64,000 nt of DNA from Aldehydirespirator sp965261105. Lineage in GTDB: Bacteria; Actinomycetota; Acidimicrobiia; Acidimicrobiales; Aldehydirespiratoraceae. Positions 53,280-62,533 of this stretch are shown one piece after another. The first letter of the stretch is position 1, and every line of letters begins with the position of its first letter. A program made the position numbers and the translations under genes. The notes beneath the pieces were generated by a model. It worked only from the letters and a program-made list of their open reading frames with translations. It had not been told where the DNA came from and made no database searches. Location of the stretch: contig CBDHCM010000006.1 of assembly GCA_965261105.1 (NCBI GenBank), positions 2,604,001-2,668,000 on the forward strand, read 5' to 3'.

Positions 53280-54323
53280 ATGAGACTACGGCTCATATCC
53301 ATGTTGGTAGTGCTGGGGGCATTCGCGCTCATGGCTGGAGCTTGCAGCGGTGACAGCGCAGAGGAGGAGGCGGGCAACACCATCGTCGCCTTCATTCCAA
53401 CCACCACCAACACCTACATCGCAGAGTGGGGTCGCGGCGCCCAAGAGAGGGCTGCGGAACTCGGGTACGAACTGATCATCGTCGAGAACAACTTCGACCA
53501 AGCGGAGCAGGACACTCAGGTTCAGCAGCAACTCGGGGCCGCCGACGGCGTGGTGGCCTACGCATGGTGGCCTTCGGACAACGAAGCCGGCGTCGCCTCG
53601 TTGCAGGCCCTGGCCGACACCGGAGTACCGGTGATCCAGACCAACCAGGTTCCCTTCCCCGGGTCCGACCAGTACGTAGTCGGCTACGCCGGGGTCAACG
53701 ACGTCCTCAACGGCGAGGTCGCGGCCGACCTTGTGGTCGAAGCTCGCGACGTGATGGTCGCGGGCGGTGCGGAGCTCCACAGCGCGGGCGGCAACGCCAT
53801 CGTCATCGGATTCGTGGCCGGCTACCAGGCGGGAATCGACCGCACGAGGGCTGCCAGGCCGATCCTCGAGGCCGCGGGCATCAGCGTGCTCGGAGAGGTC
53901 GAGGCCGGCTTCGGACCGGCGGAGGGCTATGACGCCACCAAGCAACTCGTTGCCGCGCATCGCAGCGCCGGGATCGACCTCGTGTATGCCCACAACTCGG
54001 CGCTGGCCGAAGGCGTGATCCACGCCCTCGAAGAGGAGGGCTACGCGCCGGGCGACGACATCATGGTCGTCGGGGGCACCTGCCACGGCAACCTCGAGTT
54101 CCTGGAGAACGGCAAGGAGTTCGCTACCGGTCTGCAGGCGGCGCGGCTCGAGGGCGTCTTCAGCATCAACACGCTGGACGAGTACCTGACCAACGGCTCC
54201 CTGGCAAGCTTCAACAACTTCATTCCCAACCCGCCGGTGCACAGTCCCGCCTACTCGGACACCAACGAGATCGAGTCGGTGACAGTCGAAGGATTCGGCG
54301 TCGCCGATCTCTGCGTGTACTGA
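53280..54323 (+). CDS. CUT2-type substrate-binding lipoprotein
   Basis: 347-aa RbsB-like lipoprotein. The signal peptide and lipobox LMAGAC (Cys22) precede a Peripla_BP_4 domain opening with IVAFIPTTTNTYIAEWGRGA and containing an ADGVVAYAWWPSDNEAG segment. It captures the substrate outside the cell for the ABC transporter encoded 0.8 kb downstream. The intervening hairpin suggests it is made in excess of the membrane components. Confidence 0.92.
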   Translation: MRLRLISMLVVLGAFALMAGACSGDSAEEEAGNTIVAFIPTTTNTYIAEWGRGAQERAAELGYELIIVENNFDQAEQDTQVQQQLGAADGVVAYAWWPSDNEAGVASLQALADTGVPVIQTNQVPFPGSDQYVVGYAGVNDVLNGEVAADLVVEARDVMVAGGAELHSAGGNAIVIGFVAGYQAGIDRTRAARPILEAAGISVLGEVEAGFGPAEGYDATKQLVAAHRSAGIDLVYAHNSALAEGVIHALEEEGYAPGDDIMVVGGTCHGNLEFLENGKEFATGLQAARLEGVFSINTLDEYLTNGSLASFNNFIPNPPVHSPAYSDTNEIESVTVEGFGVADLCVY

Positions 54324-54364
54324 TCGGTTGCCGGCGGTCAACGCCGACTGGTTCGATGATCGGA

Positions 54365-54398
54365 CAGCAGGCCGGCTCAGAGGGCCGGCCTGCTGTTT
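54365..54398 (+). terminator. strong intrinsic terminator after the binding-protein gene
   Basis: A perfect 12-bp stem CAGCAGGCCGGC / GCCGGCCTGCTG, loop TCAGAGG, followed by TTT. It lies 42 bp past the stop codon, typical for partial termination that gives binding protein over permease. Confidence 0.85.
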
Positions 54399-54449
54399 CG
54401 GTCCATCGGAAAGGCAGGCTGCATCCCGAGCCATGAAAGGACCGCGAAC

Positions 54450-54920
54450 ATGACAGCCAGCGACCTGTGCCATGTGGGCATCCTCGTCGAGGACCTCGAA
54501 GAGGCCATGGCTCGCTTCTCTGAGGTGCTCGGGCTGACGTTCAAGGATCCGGAGATCGCCCATGTCGACCACTTCGAGCAGGGGACGGTCGTCGAGGCGC
54601 TCGACTTGCGGATCACCTGGTCGGTTCAGGGACCCCCCTACCTTGAGCTCCTCGAATCGCAAGACAATGACGGTCTCTACGGTCGCGCCCAGGAGGGACT
54701 CCACCACCTCGGTCTATGGGCGGACGATCCCGAGGCTCTCGTAGAGCGTCTCAGGGAGTTGGGCATCGGCAAGGAGGCCACTCAATACACGCCCGAGGAC
54801 CGGATTCTGGCCACCTATACAACGCCCCACGACTTGTACGGGGCGCGCCTCGAGTTCATCGAGTCATCGCGCAAGGAAGGGATGGAAGCTTGGATCGCCG
54901 GAAAGGCGTGGCAAGACTGA
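54450..54920 (+). CDS. VOC (glyoxalase-like) superfamily protein
   Basis: 156 aa with two beta-alpha-beta-beta-beta modules. Candidate metal ligands are His in LCHVGILV, Glu in YLELLES, His in LHHLGLW and Glu in ARLEFIES, in the spacing of methylmalonyl-CoA epimerase/glyoxalase proteins. AAGGA lies upstream of ATG. Its position between the binding protein and ATPase ties it to the imported substrate, perhaps as an epimerase or isomerase. Confidence 0.85.
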   Translation: MTASDLCHVGILVEDLEEAMARFSEVLGLTFKDPEIAHVDHFEQGTVVEALDLRITWSVQGPPYLELLESQDNDGLYGRAQEGLHHLGLWADDPEALVERLRELGIGKEATQYTPEDRILATYTTPHDLYGARLEFIESSRKEGMEAWIAGKAWQD

Positions 54921-55012
54921 GCGCGGACATTTTCGCTCCTCCAACGCTCCCCTTCCGGAGATTTCCTGCAATCCAGCCATGAGACAGGCCCCGGCGTGAG
55001 CAGCGGAGACCG

Positions 55013-55088
55013 TCAGCTCAGCCGAGCCGCGCCCGTGCCCGGAGACACCATCAGCCCAGCCGAGCCGCGCCCGTGCCCGGAGACACCG
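55013..55088. repeat. 38-bp tandem repeat carrying the ribosome-binding sequence of the ABC ATPase gene
   Basis: Copies 55013-55050 and 55051-55088 differ at two positions. Both contain GCCCGGAGACACC; the first is followed by ATC, and the second by the GTG start of the ATPase gene. Only the second supports initiation. Confidence 0.9.
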
Positions 55089-56590
55089 TGAACTCAGCGG
55101 AGCCATACCTGCGAGTCGACGCGGTCTCGAAGACCTTCGGTTCGATACGGGCGCTGGACGGAGCGGACTTCGAGGTCGGTCAGGGCGAGGTGATGGCGCT
55201 CGTGGGCGAGAACGGCGCCGGCAAGAGCACCCTGGTCAAGATCCTGGCCGGCATGTACCCACCCGACGAGGGCAGGATCCGTCTGGGAGGCAACGACGTC
55301 CAATTCGGCGGGTCCACCCAGTCCGAGCATGCGGGCATCGCGGTCGTGCAGCAGGAGTTGTCCCTGGTTCCCAGTCTCTCCATCGCCGACAACGTCTTCT
55401 TGGGAGACACGAGACGCGGGTGGAGGACCTCGCCCCGGGCTCTGGCCCGGGCAGCGATGCCCTACTTGGCGCAGGTCGGTGTGGGAGAACTGGACCCCCG
55501 CAGCCCGGTCGAGCATCTCGCGGTCGCGGAGCGGCAGCTGATCGAAGTGGCCCGGCTGCTGGCTCGTGACGCCAGGGTGGTGATATTCGACGAACCGACG
55601 GCGGCGCTCGCGGACCGGGAGATACAGCGAGTCAAGACGGTGGTCCGCTCGCTGCGAGAGCAGCGCCGCTCGATCATCTACGTGACCCACCGTCTCGACG
55701 AGGTATTCGACCTGGCCGACCGGGTGACGGTGTTCCGTGACGGCACATCTAGTGCTCCGACCCCGACCGACTCCCTCACCCTTGATCAGCTCATCTCCAT
55801 GATGCTGGGGGGAACGCTGGAGGGGCTGTTCCCGGAACGTGCCAACGCGCCCGGCCCGCTGGTGCTCGACGTCTGGAACCTCATCACGCAGAACCTGACC
55901 GAACCTGTGAGCCTCGGGGTCCGCGAGGGCGAGATCGTCGGGCTGGCCGGCCAGCTCGGCAGCGGCGCCAGCGATGTGCTCAAGGCGGTGGCCGGCCACC
56001 AGCCCACAGTCTCGGGCACGGTGTCGGTCTCCGGCAGCGCCGTTCCGCCCAACTCGCCATCGGCCGCCATCCGCTGCGGAATCGGGTACAGCTCGTCGGA
56101 CCGCAAGCGCGACGGCCTCTTCCTGCAGCGCAGCGTGGTCGAGAACCTGACGTCCCCGAGTCTCGACCATGTCACGACGGCCGGATGGCTGAGACCCCGG
56201 GCCGAGCGGTCCATGAGCGACCGCATAGCGGAGACCTTCACGATCGACCGGAGCCGGTTGGGATCGGTGGCGGGAGCGCTGAGCGGCGGGAACCAGCAGA
56301 AGATCGCGGTCGGCAAGTGGACCGGACATCCGCTCCAGGTCCTGCTGATCGACGAACCCACCCGCGGTGTCGACGTGGGGGCCAGGGCGGAGATCTACCG
56401 CCACCTTCGCACCATCGCCGAGCAGGGCACCGCCATCGTCATCGCCACCTCCGACAGCCAGGAGATTCTGGGCCTGGCCGACACCGTGGTCGCCTACTTC
56501 AAGGGAACGCAGGTCAGCGTCCGCCGCCGCGAGGACACTGATTCCCTCCTCCTCACCCGGGAGATCACCCACCCGCAGGAGGCAGCTTGA
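55088..56590 (+). CDS. CUT2-type sugar ABC transporter ATPase
   Basis: 500 aa with two fused nucleotide-binding domains (RbsA/MglA type). NBD1 has Walker A GENGAGKST and FDEPTAAL. NBD2 has a degenerate Walker A (GQLGSGASDVL) but a good signature LSGGNQQKIAVGKW and DEPTRGVDVG. GTG at 55088 is chosen for its GGAGA ribosome-binding sequence; GTG at 55073 is in frame. It is coupled to the permease gene downstream by overlap. Confidence 0.94.
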   Translation: MNSAEPYLRVDAVSKTFGSIRALDGADFEVGQGEVMALVGENGAGKSTLVKILAGMYPPDEGRIRLGGNDVQFGGSTQSEHAGIAVVQQELSLVPSLSIADNVFLGDTRRGWRTSPRALARAAMPYLAQVGVGELDPRSPVEHLAVAERQLIEVARLLARDARVVIFDEPTAALADREIQRVKTVVRSLREQRRSIIYVTHRLDEVFDLADRVTVFRDGTSSAPTPTDSLTLDQLISMMLGGTLEGLFPERANAPGPLVLDVWNLITQNLTEPVSLGVREGEIVGLAGQLGSGASDVLKAVAGHQPTVSGTVSVSGSAVPPNSPSAAIRCGIGYSSSDRKRDGLFLQRSVVENLTSPSLDHVTTAGWLRPRAERSMSDRIAETFTIDRSRLGSVAGALSGGNQQKIAVGKWTGHPLQVLLIDEPTRGVDVGARAEIYRHLRTIAEQGTAIVIATSDSQEILGLADTVVAYFKGTQVSVRRREDTDSLLLTREITHPQEAA

Positions 56591-57567
56591 TGAGCCTCGC
56601 TGACAGCAGCGTGGCCAAGCCGGCCTGGTCATGGCGCCGGGCGTCGGTGCCGCTGGCGGTGGTGGGCGCGGTCGCGGGGCTGGTTCTGGTGGGATGGTTG
56701 ACCACCCCCGAGTTCGTCACGTACCGCAATCTTCAAAGCATCGTGCGCTCGGCCGCGCTCATCGGGATCATCGCCGTGACCATGACCGGCATCACCATGG
56801 CCGGCAGCTTCTTCTCGCTGTCGGTGGCCCAGACCGCGGCCATGGCCGCCATCGGTTTCGCCGCCTTCATCAGCTGGGGATGGCCGGTGTGGGCCGCGGT
56901 GCTCATCACCTTCACGATTGCAGCCGCAGTGGGTGCCGCCCAGGGCGGCGCGGTGGCTCTCGGCGGGAACCCGATCGTGGTGACGCTGGCCGTGGGAGCG
57001 GTCCTGTTCGGGTTGGGCGCCTGGCTGACCGACAACAAGACGGTGAGAACCGGCACCGACGCGGCCGACTGGATCGGTACGTCCCGGCCGCTGGGAATCC
57101 CCTCCCAGACCTGGGCGTTCGTGCTGATTACTGTTGTTGCCGCGACCGTCCTGGCCCGAACGAGATTCGGCCGGGAACTGACCCTGGTGGGTGCCAACCG
57201 GCTGGCTGCCGCCGCTTCTGGGCTGCGGCCGGCGAGAACCACCGTCTATGTGTTCGTGGTGTCCTCGCTCGGCGCCGCCCTCGCCGGGATCTTCACCTCC
57301 GCCCAGTTCGGCCAGGGACGGCTCGACCAGTTCGACGGCGCCGACATCGACTCCATCGCCGCCATCCTCGTGGGCGGGGCCGCCATCCAGGGCGGAGAGG
57401 GCTCCGCGTCGCGGACTGCCGTCGGAGCGGTGTTCATCGCCGGACTTCAGAACCTCATGGTGCTGCGCGGCTTCAGCTTCGGGGTTCGAATCCTGTTCGT
57501 CGGATTGGCCATCCTGTTCAGCGTGAGCGCGTTCACTGTGCTCCGCAACCGGAGGCAGATGACATGA
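56590..57567 (+). CDS. CUT2 ABC transporter permease 1
   Basis: 325 aa, RbsC-like, with about eight to ten hydrophobic helices. It contains MTGITMAGSFFSLSVAQTAA, the EAA-like loop GRELTLVGANRLAAAASGL and a C-terminal DIDSIAAILVGGAAIQGGEG typical of BPD_transp_2. The start overlaps the ATPase stop and the stop overlaps permease 2. Confidence 0.93.
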   Translation: MSLADSSVAKPAWSWRRASVPLAVVGAVAGLVLVGWLTTPEFVTYRNLQSIVRSAALIGIIAVTMTGITMAGSFFSLSVAQTAAMAAIGFAAFISWGWPVWAAVLITFTIAAAVGAAQGGAVALGGNPIVVTLAVGAVLFGLGAWLTDNKTVRTGTDAADWIGTSRPLGIPSQTWAFVLITVVAATVLARTRFGRELTLVGANRLAAAASGLRPARTTVYVFVVSSLGAALAGIFTSAQFGQGRLDQFDGADIDSIAAILVGGAAIQGGEGSASRTAVGAVFIAGLQNLMVLRGFSFGVRILFVGLAILFSVSAFTVLRNRRQMT

Positions 57568-58571
57568 GGGTGATCCAACGAGTGGAGCCAACGGAATGGG
57601 CCCGCCTCGCCCTCTTCGTCACAGTGTTCTTGGTCTTCTCCTCGAGCGATGGTCGCTTCTTCACCACCAACAATGTCTTCACGATCTTCGAGGGCTTCGC
57701 CTTCCTGGGCCTGGCCGCTCTTGCCGTCGGTGTGACGATCATCGCTGGAGAACTCGATCTCTCCGTGGGGTCGGCCGCCGCCGTCGCGGGAATCATTGCT
57801 GTGTCGGTGGTTGGAGAGATCGGATTGATACCGACAGTCCTTCTCGCAACCTTGATCGGCACTGCCTATGGCGGCCTCCAAGGCTATCTGATCTATCGCT
57901 TGAGGATTCAGTCGCTGGTGTTCACGCTGGGTACGTTGATCGGACTCCGGGGTCTGGCCTTCATGATTTCAGGCGAGAACACCGTGGTCATGAGCGACTT
58001 GGGGGTGGCCCGGGCAGTGCGCCGCCAACTCTGGATATTCTCGCCGTTCAGCCTGGTCACGCTGGCCTGCTTCGCTCTGGTGGCGCTGCTGCTGGCCAAC
58101 ACCCGTTTCGGGCGGGAGATCTACGCCATCGGCGGCGGGCGGCAGGAGGCGGCCGCGGCCGGCGTGCCCCTGGTTCGCCCGCTCGTGCTGGCCTTCGCCC
58201 TCTCGGGTGCGCTGGCTGGTCTGACCGGGGCGTTCACGTCGATCAAGTCGGGCAGCGCGGGCCCGGCTGCTTTCGAGACCCTGCTCCTTCCGGCGGCCAC
58301 CGCGGCGCTGATCGGCGGGGTCAGCCTGCTGGGTGGAAGAGGCTCGGTGTTCGGGATCGCCATCGGCGCCTTGACCCTGCGCTTCATCAACAGCGGGCTG
58401 AGTCTGGGAGGGGCGCCCTTCTACATCTTGACGCTGGCCACGGGAATCGTCCTGATAGTTGCGGTTGTGCTCGAGTTGGTGATCGGACGACCCGAGCTGC
58501 GAGCGCGCCGGCACCGATGGCGTAGCGAGGGAGGGCTGGGCCTCCGCTCTCGACACCAGCCCGCGGGCTGA
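57564..58571 (+). CDS. CUT2 ABC transporter permease 2
   Basis: 335 aa. GVTIIAGELDLSVGSAAAVAG is the hallmark of the sugar BPD_transp_2 permeases, with the EAA-like GREIYAIGGGRQEAAAAGV and a GGVSLLGGRGSV loop. ATGA overlap with permease 1. The pair presumably forms a heterodimer with the double ATPase. The C terminus is Arg-rich and polar. Confidence 0.93.
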   Translation: MRVIQRVEPTEWARLALFVTVFLVFSSSDGRFFTTNNVFTIFEGFAFLGLAALAVGVTIIAGELDLSVGSAAAVAGIIAVSVVGEIGLIPTVLLATLIGTAYGGLQGYLIYRLRIQSLVFTLGTLIGLRGLAFMISGENTVVMSDLGVARAVRRQLWIFSPFSLVTLACFALVALLLANTRFGREIYAIGGGRQEAAAAGVPLVRPLVLAFALSGALAGLTGAFTSIKSGSAGPAAFETLLLPAATAALIGGVSLLGGRGSVFGIAIGALTLRFINSGLSLGGAPFYILTLATGIVLIVAVVLELVIGRPELRARRHRWRSEGGLGLRSRHQPAG

Positions 58572-58714
58572 CGCCCGGCTCGGCGAGCGGCAGCCGGCAC
58601 CCGGCCGCCACCGGGTCGCTCAGCCGACAGTTGGGCGACCGCTCTCCGCGGGTCACAATGGGCGGGCAGCGGGCGCCGGCCCCGCCCCGAGTCGACTGGC
58701 GGCAGGAGGACAAC

Positions 58715-59020
58715 ATGGTGGAGCTGAGGCCCGGCGCCCGATTCCAGAGCACGGTGTGCGCCACCGAGGTGATAGTGGTCAAGGGAACCGGCCCGGCCGA
58801 GCTCACGTGCGGCGGCGCACCCATGGTGCCAACCGGATCGGCCGAGCGGGCCGGGGAGCCCAGCGCCGATGCCTCGCAGGGATCGCTTCTCGGCAAGCGC
58901 TACGGAGATCCCGACGAGACGGTGGAAGTGCTCTGCACCAAGGCCGGCCCGGGCTCGCTCGCTCTCGACGGTGTGCCGCTGGCCGTGAGGGTGACGAAGC
59001 CGCTGCCCGCCTCGGACTGA
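58715..59020 (+). CDS. small conserved actinobacterial protein next to an acyl-CoA ligase
   Basis: 101 aa from ATG with GGAGGA upstream. The compact protein carries LRPGARFQSTVC, LTCGGAPMVP, SLLGKRYGDP and VEVLCTKAGPGSLALDG. This pattern recurs, to my knowledge, in uncharacterised proteins beside acyl-CoA ligase and crotonase genes in mycobacteria and related actinobacteria. Three Cys are present. No TM or signal is seen. A role as a partner of the adjacent ligase is inferred only. Confidence 0.75.
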   Translation: MVELRPGARFQSTVCATEVIVVKGTGPAELTCGGAPMVPTGSAERAGEPSADASQGSLLGKRYGDPDETVEVLCTKAGPGSLALDGVPLAVRVTKPLPASD

Positions 59021-59111
59021 CCCGCCTCTCCCCCGGTGAGCCAGCACCCATGACCCTCCCCATGGCCCTCCCCGCCGCAGCGGAGCGGCCTGCCGGCACG
59101 GGTGTGCTCCC

Positions 59112-60635
59112 GTGAACCTCATGATGCTGCTGGAGATGGCGTCCAGCGCCATGGGCGACCGGGTGGCGGTGGGGCCGCGCCTCGGAGGCGTCACCTGCGA
59201 GGGCCTGATGGGCGACGCCGCCGGGCTCGCCGGGCGCCTGCGAGCATCTCGGGCCGAGAGCCTGGTGCTGTGCCACGAGCCCGGCGCCGTTCTGCCCGTC
59301 GCGCTGTTCGGAGCGGCTTGGGCCGGCGTTCCCTACGTGCCCGTCAACTACCGGCTCCCCGACGACGATCTGCGCGCGCTGGCCGAGCGGGCCGCGCCCG
59401 CGCTGGCGGTGGCCGACGCCGCCGGCGCGGACCGGCTGGCCGGGGTGGACGGTCTGGAAGTCATCGGGCGGGACGCCTTCCTCGGCGATCCTGCCGGCGG
59501 CGCTGAGACGGCCGAGCCCGGCGACTGGCCCATGGATCCCGACGCCGCGGCCGTGCTGCTGTACACCAGCGGCACCTCGGGGCCGCCCAAGGCCGCGGTG
59601 CTGCGCCACCGTCACCTGGTGTCCTACGTGTTCGGCACGGTCGAGTTCGCGTCGGCCGGCTCCGACGAGGCCCACATCATGGCCGTGCCGCCCTACCACA
59701 TCGCCTCGGTGGCGGCCCAGCTGTCGCAGGTCTATTCCGGGCGCCGCATCGTGCCCCTGCCGAAGTTCGACCCTGACGCCTGGATCGATCTGGTCCGCGC
59801 TGAGGGCGTTACCCACTCCATGCTCGTGCCCACGATGCTGGCCCGCATCGTCGACGCTCTCGACCGCCGGGGCGAGACCCTCGAATCAGTCCGGTTCGTG
59901 TCCTACGGAGGGGGCAAGTCGCACCGGGCCGTGGTGGAGAGGGCGCTGGAGGTGTTTCCGGCCGCAGGGTTCTCGCACGCCTACGGCCTCACCGAGGCGA
60001 GCTCCACCGTGTGCGTGATGGGCCCCGACGACCACCGCCGGTGGGCCGCCTCCGACGATCCCGCTGAGAGAGCCAGGCTCTCGTCAGCAGGGCGGCCCCT
60101 GCCTGGAGTGGAGGTCTCGGTGCGCGGCGGCGACGGCACAGAGGCGCAGACCGGTTCGGCCGGAGAGATCTGGGTGAGGGGCGAGCAGGTGGCCGGCGAG
60201 TACGCCGAGGGCGGCTCACAACTCGACGACGAAGGCTGGTTCTGCACCCGCGACAGCGGGCACCTCGACGAAGCCGGCTACCTGTGGGTTCACGGGCGCA
60301 ACGACGACATCATCATCCGGGGCGGCGAGAACATGTCGCCGGGTGAGATCGAGGACGCGTTGCTGACCCACCCCGCCGTCGTCGACGCGGCCGCGTTCGG
60401 CGTGCCCAGCCGGGAATGGGGCGAGGAGGTGGCGGTGTGCGTCGTCGCCCGCTCGCCGGTCCCGGGCGCCGACGACCTCCGGGATCTGGTGCGGGTCCGG
60501 CTGCGATCGAGCCGGGTTCCAGCCCGTGTTGAGTTCGTCGACGAACTGCCGTACAACGACACCGGCAAACTGCTGCGCCGGGATCTGCGACAGCGCTTCG
60601 CCGGCGATCCGGCCCCGTCGGCCCGGGGCAGCTAG
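59112..60635 (+). CDS. AMP-dependent acyl-CoA ligase
   Basis: 507-aa adenylate-forming enzyme. P-loop LLYTSGTSGPPKAAV, YGLTEASS, GRNDDIIIRGGENMSPGEIE hinge and the terminal catalytic Lys in DTGKLLRRDL. It activates a carboxylic acid to its CoA ester. GTG start at 59112, with ATG at 59121 as an alternative. It is followed 2 bp later by a crotonase gene. The substrate is unknown. Confidence 0.93.
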   Translation: MNLMMLLEMASSAMGDRVAVGPRLGGVTCEGLMGDAAGLAGRLRASRAESLVLCHEPGAVLPVALFGAAWAGVPYVPVNYRLPDDDLRALAERAAPALAVADAAGADRLAGVDGLEVIGRDAFLGDPAGGAETAEPGDWPMDPDAAAVLLYTSGTSGPPKAAVLRHRHLVSYVFGTVEFASAGSDEAHIMAVPPYHIASVAAQLSQVYSGRRIVPLPKFDPDAWIDLVRAEGVTHSMLVPTMLARIVDALDRRGETLESVRFVSYGGGKSHRAVVERALEVFPAAGFSHAYGLTEASSTVCVMGPDDHRRWAASDDPAERARLSSAGRPLPGVEVSVRGGDGTEAQTGSAGEIWVRGEQVAGEYAEGGSQLDDEGWFCTRDSGHLDEAGYLWVHGRNDDIIIRGGENMSPGEIEDALLTHPAVVDAAAFGVPSREWGEEVAVCVVARSPVPGADDLRDLVRVRLRSSRVPARVEFVDELPYNDTGKLLRRDLRQRFAGDPAPSARGS

Positions 60636-60637
60636 CC

Positions 60638-61606
60638 GTGCACGGTGGGATCTGGCCGTTGGAGGAAATCAGATCCGCAGTCGTCTCCGTCGACTTCGAC
60701 CGGCTTGTGCTCGACGGTATCGCGGCGGCAGCCGGCGCGCCCGCGGTGGTTGTGGGCGTGGGCGACGATCCCGCCGACGACGTGGGCACAGCCCTGGCTG
60801 CGCTGCCGGTTGTGTCCGTCGCGGTGGGCGCCGGGGGCGAGTCCTGGGATCTTGTGCTTGACGATCCGGGTCCGGCTCTCCAAGGGCTCCGGGCCAATCC
60901 GCAAGCGTCGGTCGTGGCGGCCCAGACTCTTCGACTCGGGGCCCGGCTCAGCCTGTATGACGCCCTGCTGGTCGAGAGCCTCGCTTACGCGACGCTGCAG
61001 TCCGGGCCCGAACACGCCCGCTGGCTCGCGGGCCGGGGACGCCGGACCCGGCGGGACCTGGACCAGCCTCGCATCGATGTGAGCGACGACGGCGCCTCGG
61101 TGACGGTGACACTCAACCGACCCCGCCTGCTCAACCTGTTCGACGCGGCCATGCGCGACCAACTCACCGATGTGCTCAAGGCCCTCAGAGCCGGAGCCGA
61201 CGAACGTCGGTTGGTCATCACCGGCGCGGGCGGCAACTTCTGCGCCGGCGGCGACCCAGCCGAGTTCGGCACGGTCCCGGATCCTGTTGCCGCGCACTTG
61301 ATCCGCAGCCGGGCCAACGCCGCGCCCTGGCTCGCCGCGGTCGCCCGCCGCGTCACAGCCCGCATCGACGGCGCCTGCGTCGGAGCAGGGGTGGAACTGG
61401 CCGCGTTCTGCGCCACCGTCACCGCCACCGAGCGGGCCCGGTTCCGGCTCCCTGAACTGTCCATGGGGCTCGTCCCGGGTGCGGGCGGCACAGTGAGCGT
61501 CCCGGCCCGCATCGGTCGCCAGAGAACCCTGCAGTGGCTGCTCACCAACGCCGAGGTCGACGCGCTCAAGGCCCGGCACTGGGGCCTGGTCGACGAACTG
61601 GTCTGA
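60638..61606 (+). CDS. enoyl-CoA hydratase/isomerase-family protein
   Basis: 322 aa. An N-terminal extension of about 140 residues without recognised features precedes the crotonase core, which runs from VTLNRPRLLNLFDAAM through GAGGNFCAGGDPAEFG (oxyanion hole) to GACVGAGVELAAFC and FRLPELSMGLVPGAGG. Position and start (GTG, 2 bp after the ligase) suggest co-translation. The extension is unusual and of unknown role. Confidence 0.9.
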   Translation: MHGGIWPLEEIRSAVVSVDFDRLVLDGIAAAAGAPAVVVGVGDDPADDVGTALAALPVVSVAVGAGGESWDLVLDDPGPALQGLRANPQASVVAAQTLRLGARLSLYDALLVESLAYATLQSGPEHARWLAGRGRRTRRDLDQPRIDVSDDGASVTVTLNRPRLLNLFDAAMRDQLTDVLKALRAGADERRLVITGAGGNFCAGGDPAEFGTVPDPVAAHLIRSRANAAPWLAAVARRVTARIDGACVGAGVELAAFCATVTATERARFRLPELSMGLVPGAGGTVSVPARIGRQRTLQWLLTNAEVDALKARHWGLVDELV

Positions 61607-61612
61607 CGTCCC

Positions 61613-61641
61613 GTCCCCCGGCGAGGGCCCTTGAGGGGGAC
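61613..61641. terminator. possible bidirectional hairpin between convergent genes
   Basis: GTCCCCC and GGGGGAC form a 7-bp perfect stem around a 15-nt loop containing GGGCCC, between the crotonase and DUF6159 genes. No T-tract on either side, so this is tentative. Confidence 0.4.
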
Positions 61642-61647
61642 CAGCGG

Positions 61648-62484
61648 CTACTTGTGGACGAAGGTCTGAGCCAGGGGGGCCTGCTCGAAGCCCAAGGGAA
61701 GGACCCCGGTGGTGGCGTAGAGGTACAGCGCGGTCTGGAAGATCGCGTTGAGGGCGGTGAGCACCACCATCACCACCGCCAGCCATGTGACCGCGACGGT
61801 GATGCCCACCGCGGCCAGAACACCCGAGCCCGACGCGATGAACAGCGCGGCCACCGCCGCAGCCGGGATGATCAGCAGGAAGCCGAGGAGGCCGAACCCG
61901 ACCCGGGCCGCGAGGTTCTCGCCCCAGGTCTGGCGAAGCAGCGACGCCGAGCGCTTCAGGGCCTCGATGGCGCCGAGGTTGTCGATGATGATTGCCGGGA
62001 CGGTCAGGAAGGTGACCACCTGCCAGGCCATGTCCAGCATGTGGGTCACGATCCGCCCGAGCCAGCCGGCCCTGTCTCTCAGAGCCTGGAGGACTAGGCC
62101 CACCGTCGTCGTGATGATCGCCCACGGAACCAGCCCGCCGATGCGTGCGAACGCCCGGCCCACCGAGCTGCGCACCGTCGGGTCGCCCCCGGTCAGCCGC
62201 TCGTGGGCGCCGGCGACCAGCGCACCGTTGAAGAACACCCCGATGACGCCCAGAGCCATGGCCGCCACCACGAACAGCACGACCATCGCCGGGTTGAACT
62301 CCGTGGTGGTTTCGCCGCCGGAGGACGTGGTCGACAGCGTGAGGAAGGTCAGCAGGAGCACGACCACAATCACCGCGGCCGACGCCAGGAACGACAGCAC
62401 CGGGATCCAAAGCAGTTCCCGGTCCTTCTTCAGCACCGCCCAGGATGTCTTGGCCAGCTGCCATGTGTTGCCGAGACGGCCCAT
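61648..62484 (-). CDS. DUF6159-like multi-TM membrane protein
   Basis: 278 aa from ATG at 62484 with AAGGAGAGG upstream. It begins MGRLGNTWQLAKTSWAVLKK, which resembles the start of DUF6159 proteins, and has about six hydrophobic segments. Function unknown; the longer upstream frame lacks a ribosome-binding sequence. Confidence 0.85.
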   Translation of the reverse strand: MGRLGNTWQLAKTSWAVLKKDRELLWIPVLSFLASAAVIVVVLLLTFLTLSTTSSGGETTTEFNPAMVVLFVVAAMALGVIGVFFNGALVAGAHERLTGGDPTVRSSVGRAFARIGGLVPWAIITTTVGLVLQALRDRAGWLGRIVTHMLDMAWQVVTFLTVPAIIIDNLGAIEALKRSASLLRQTWGENLAARVGFGLLGFLLIIPAAAVAALFIASGSGVLAAVGITVAVTWLAVVMVVLTALNAIFQTALYLYATTGVLPLGFEQAPLAQTFVHK

Positions 62485-62533
62485 CGCCTCTCCTTCCGTT
62501 CGGTAACCTTCAGAGTATCGGGCTCGTCTCCGC

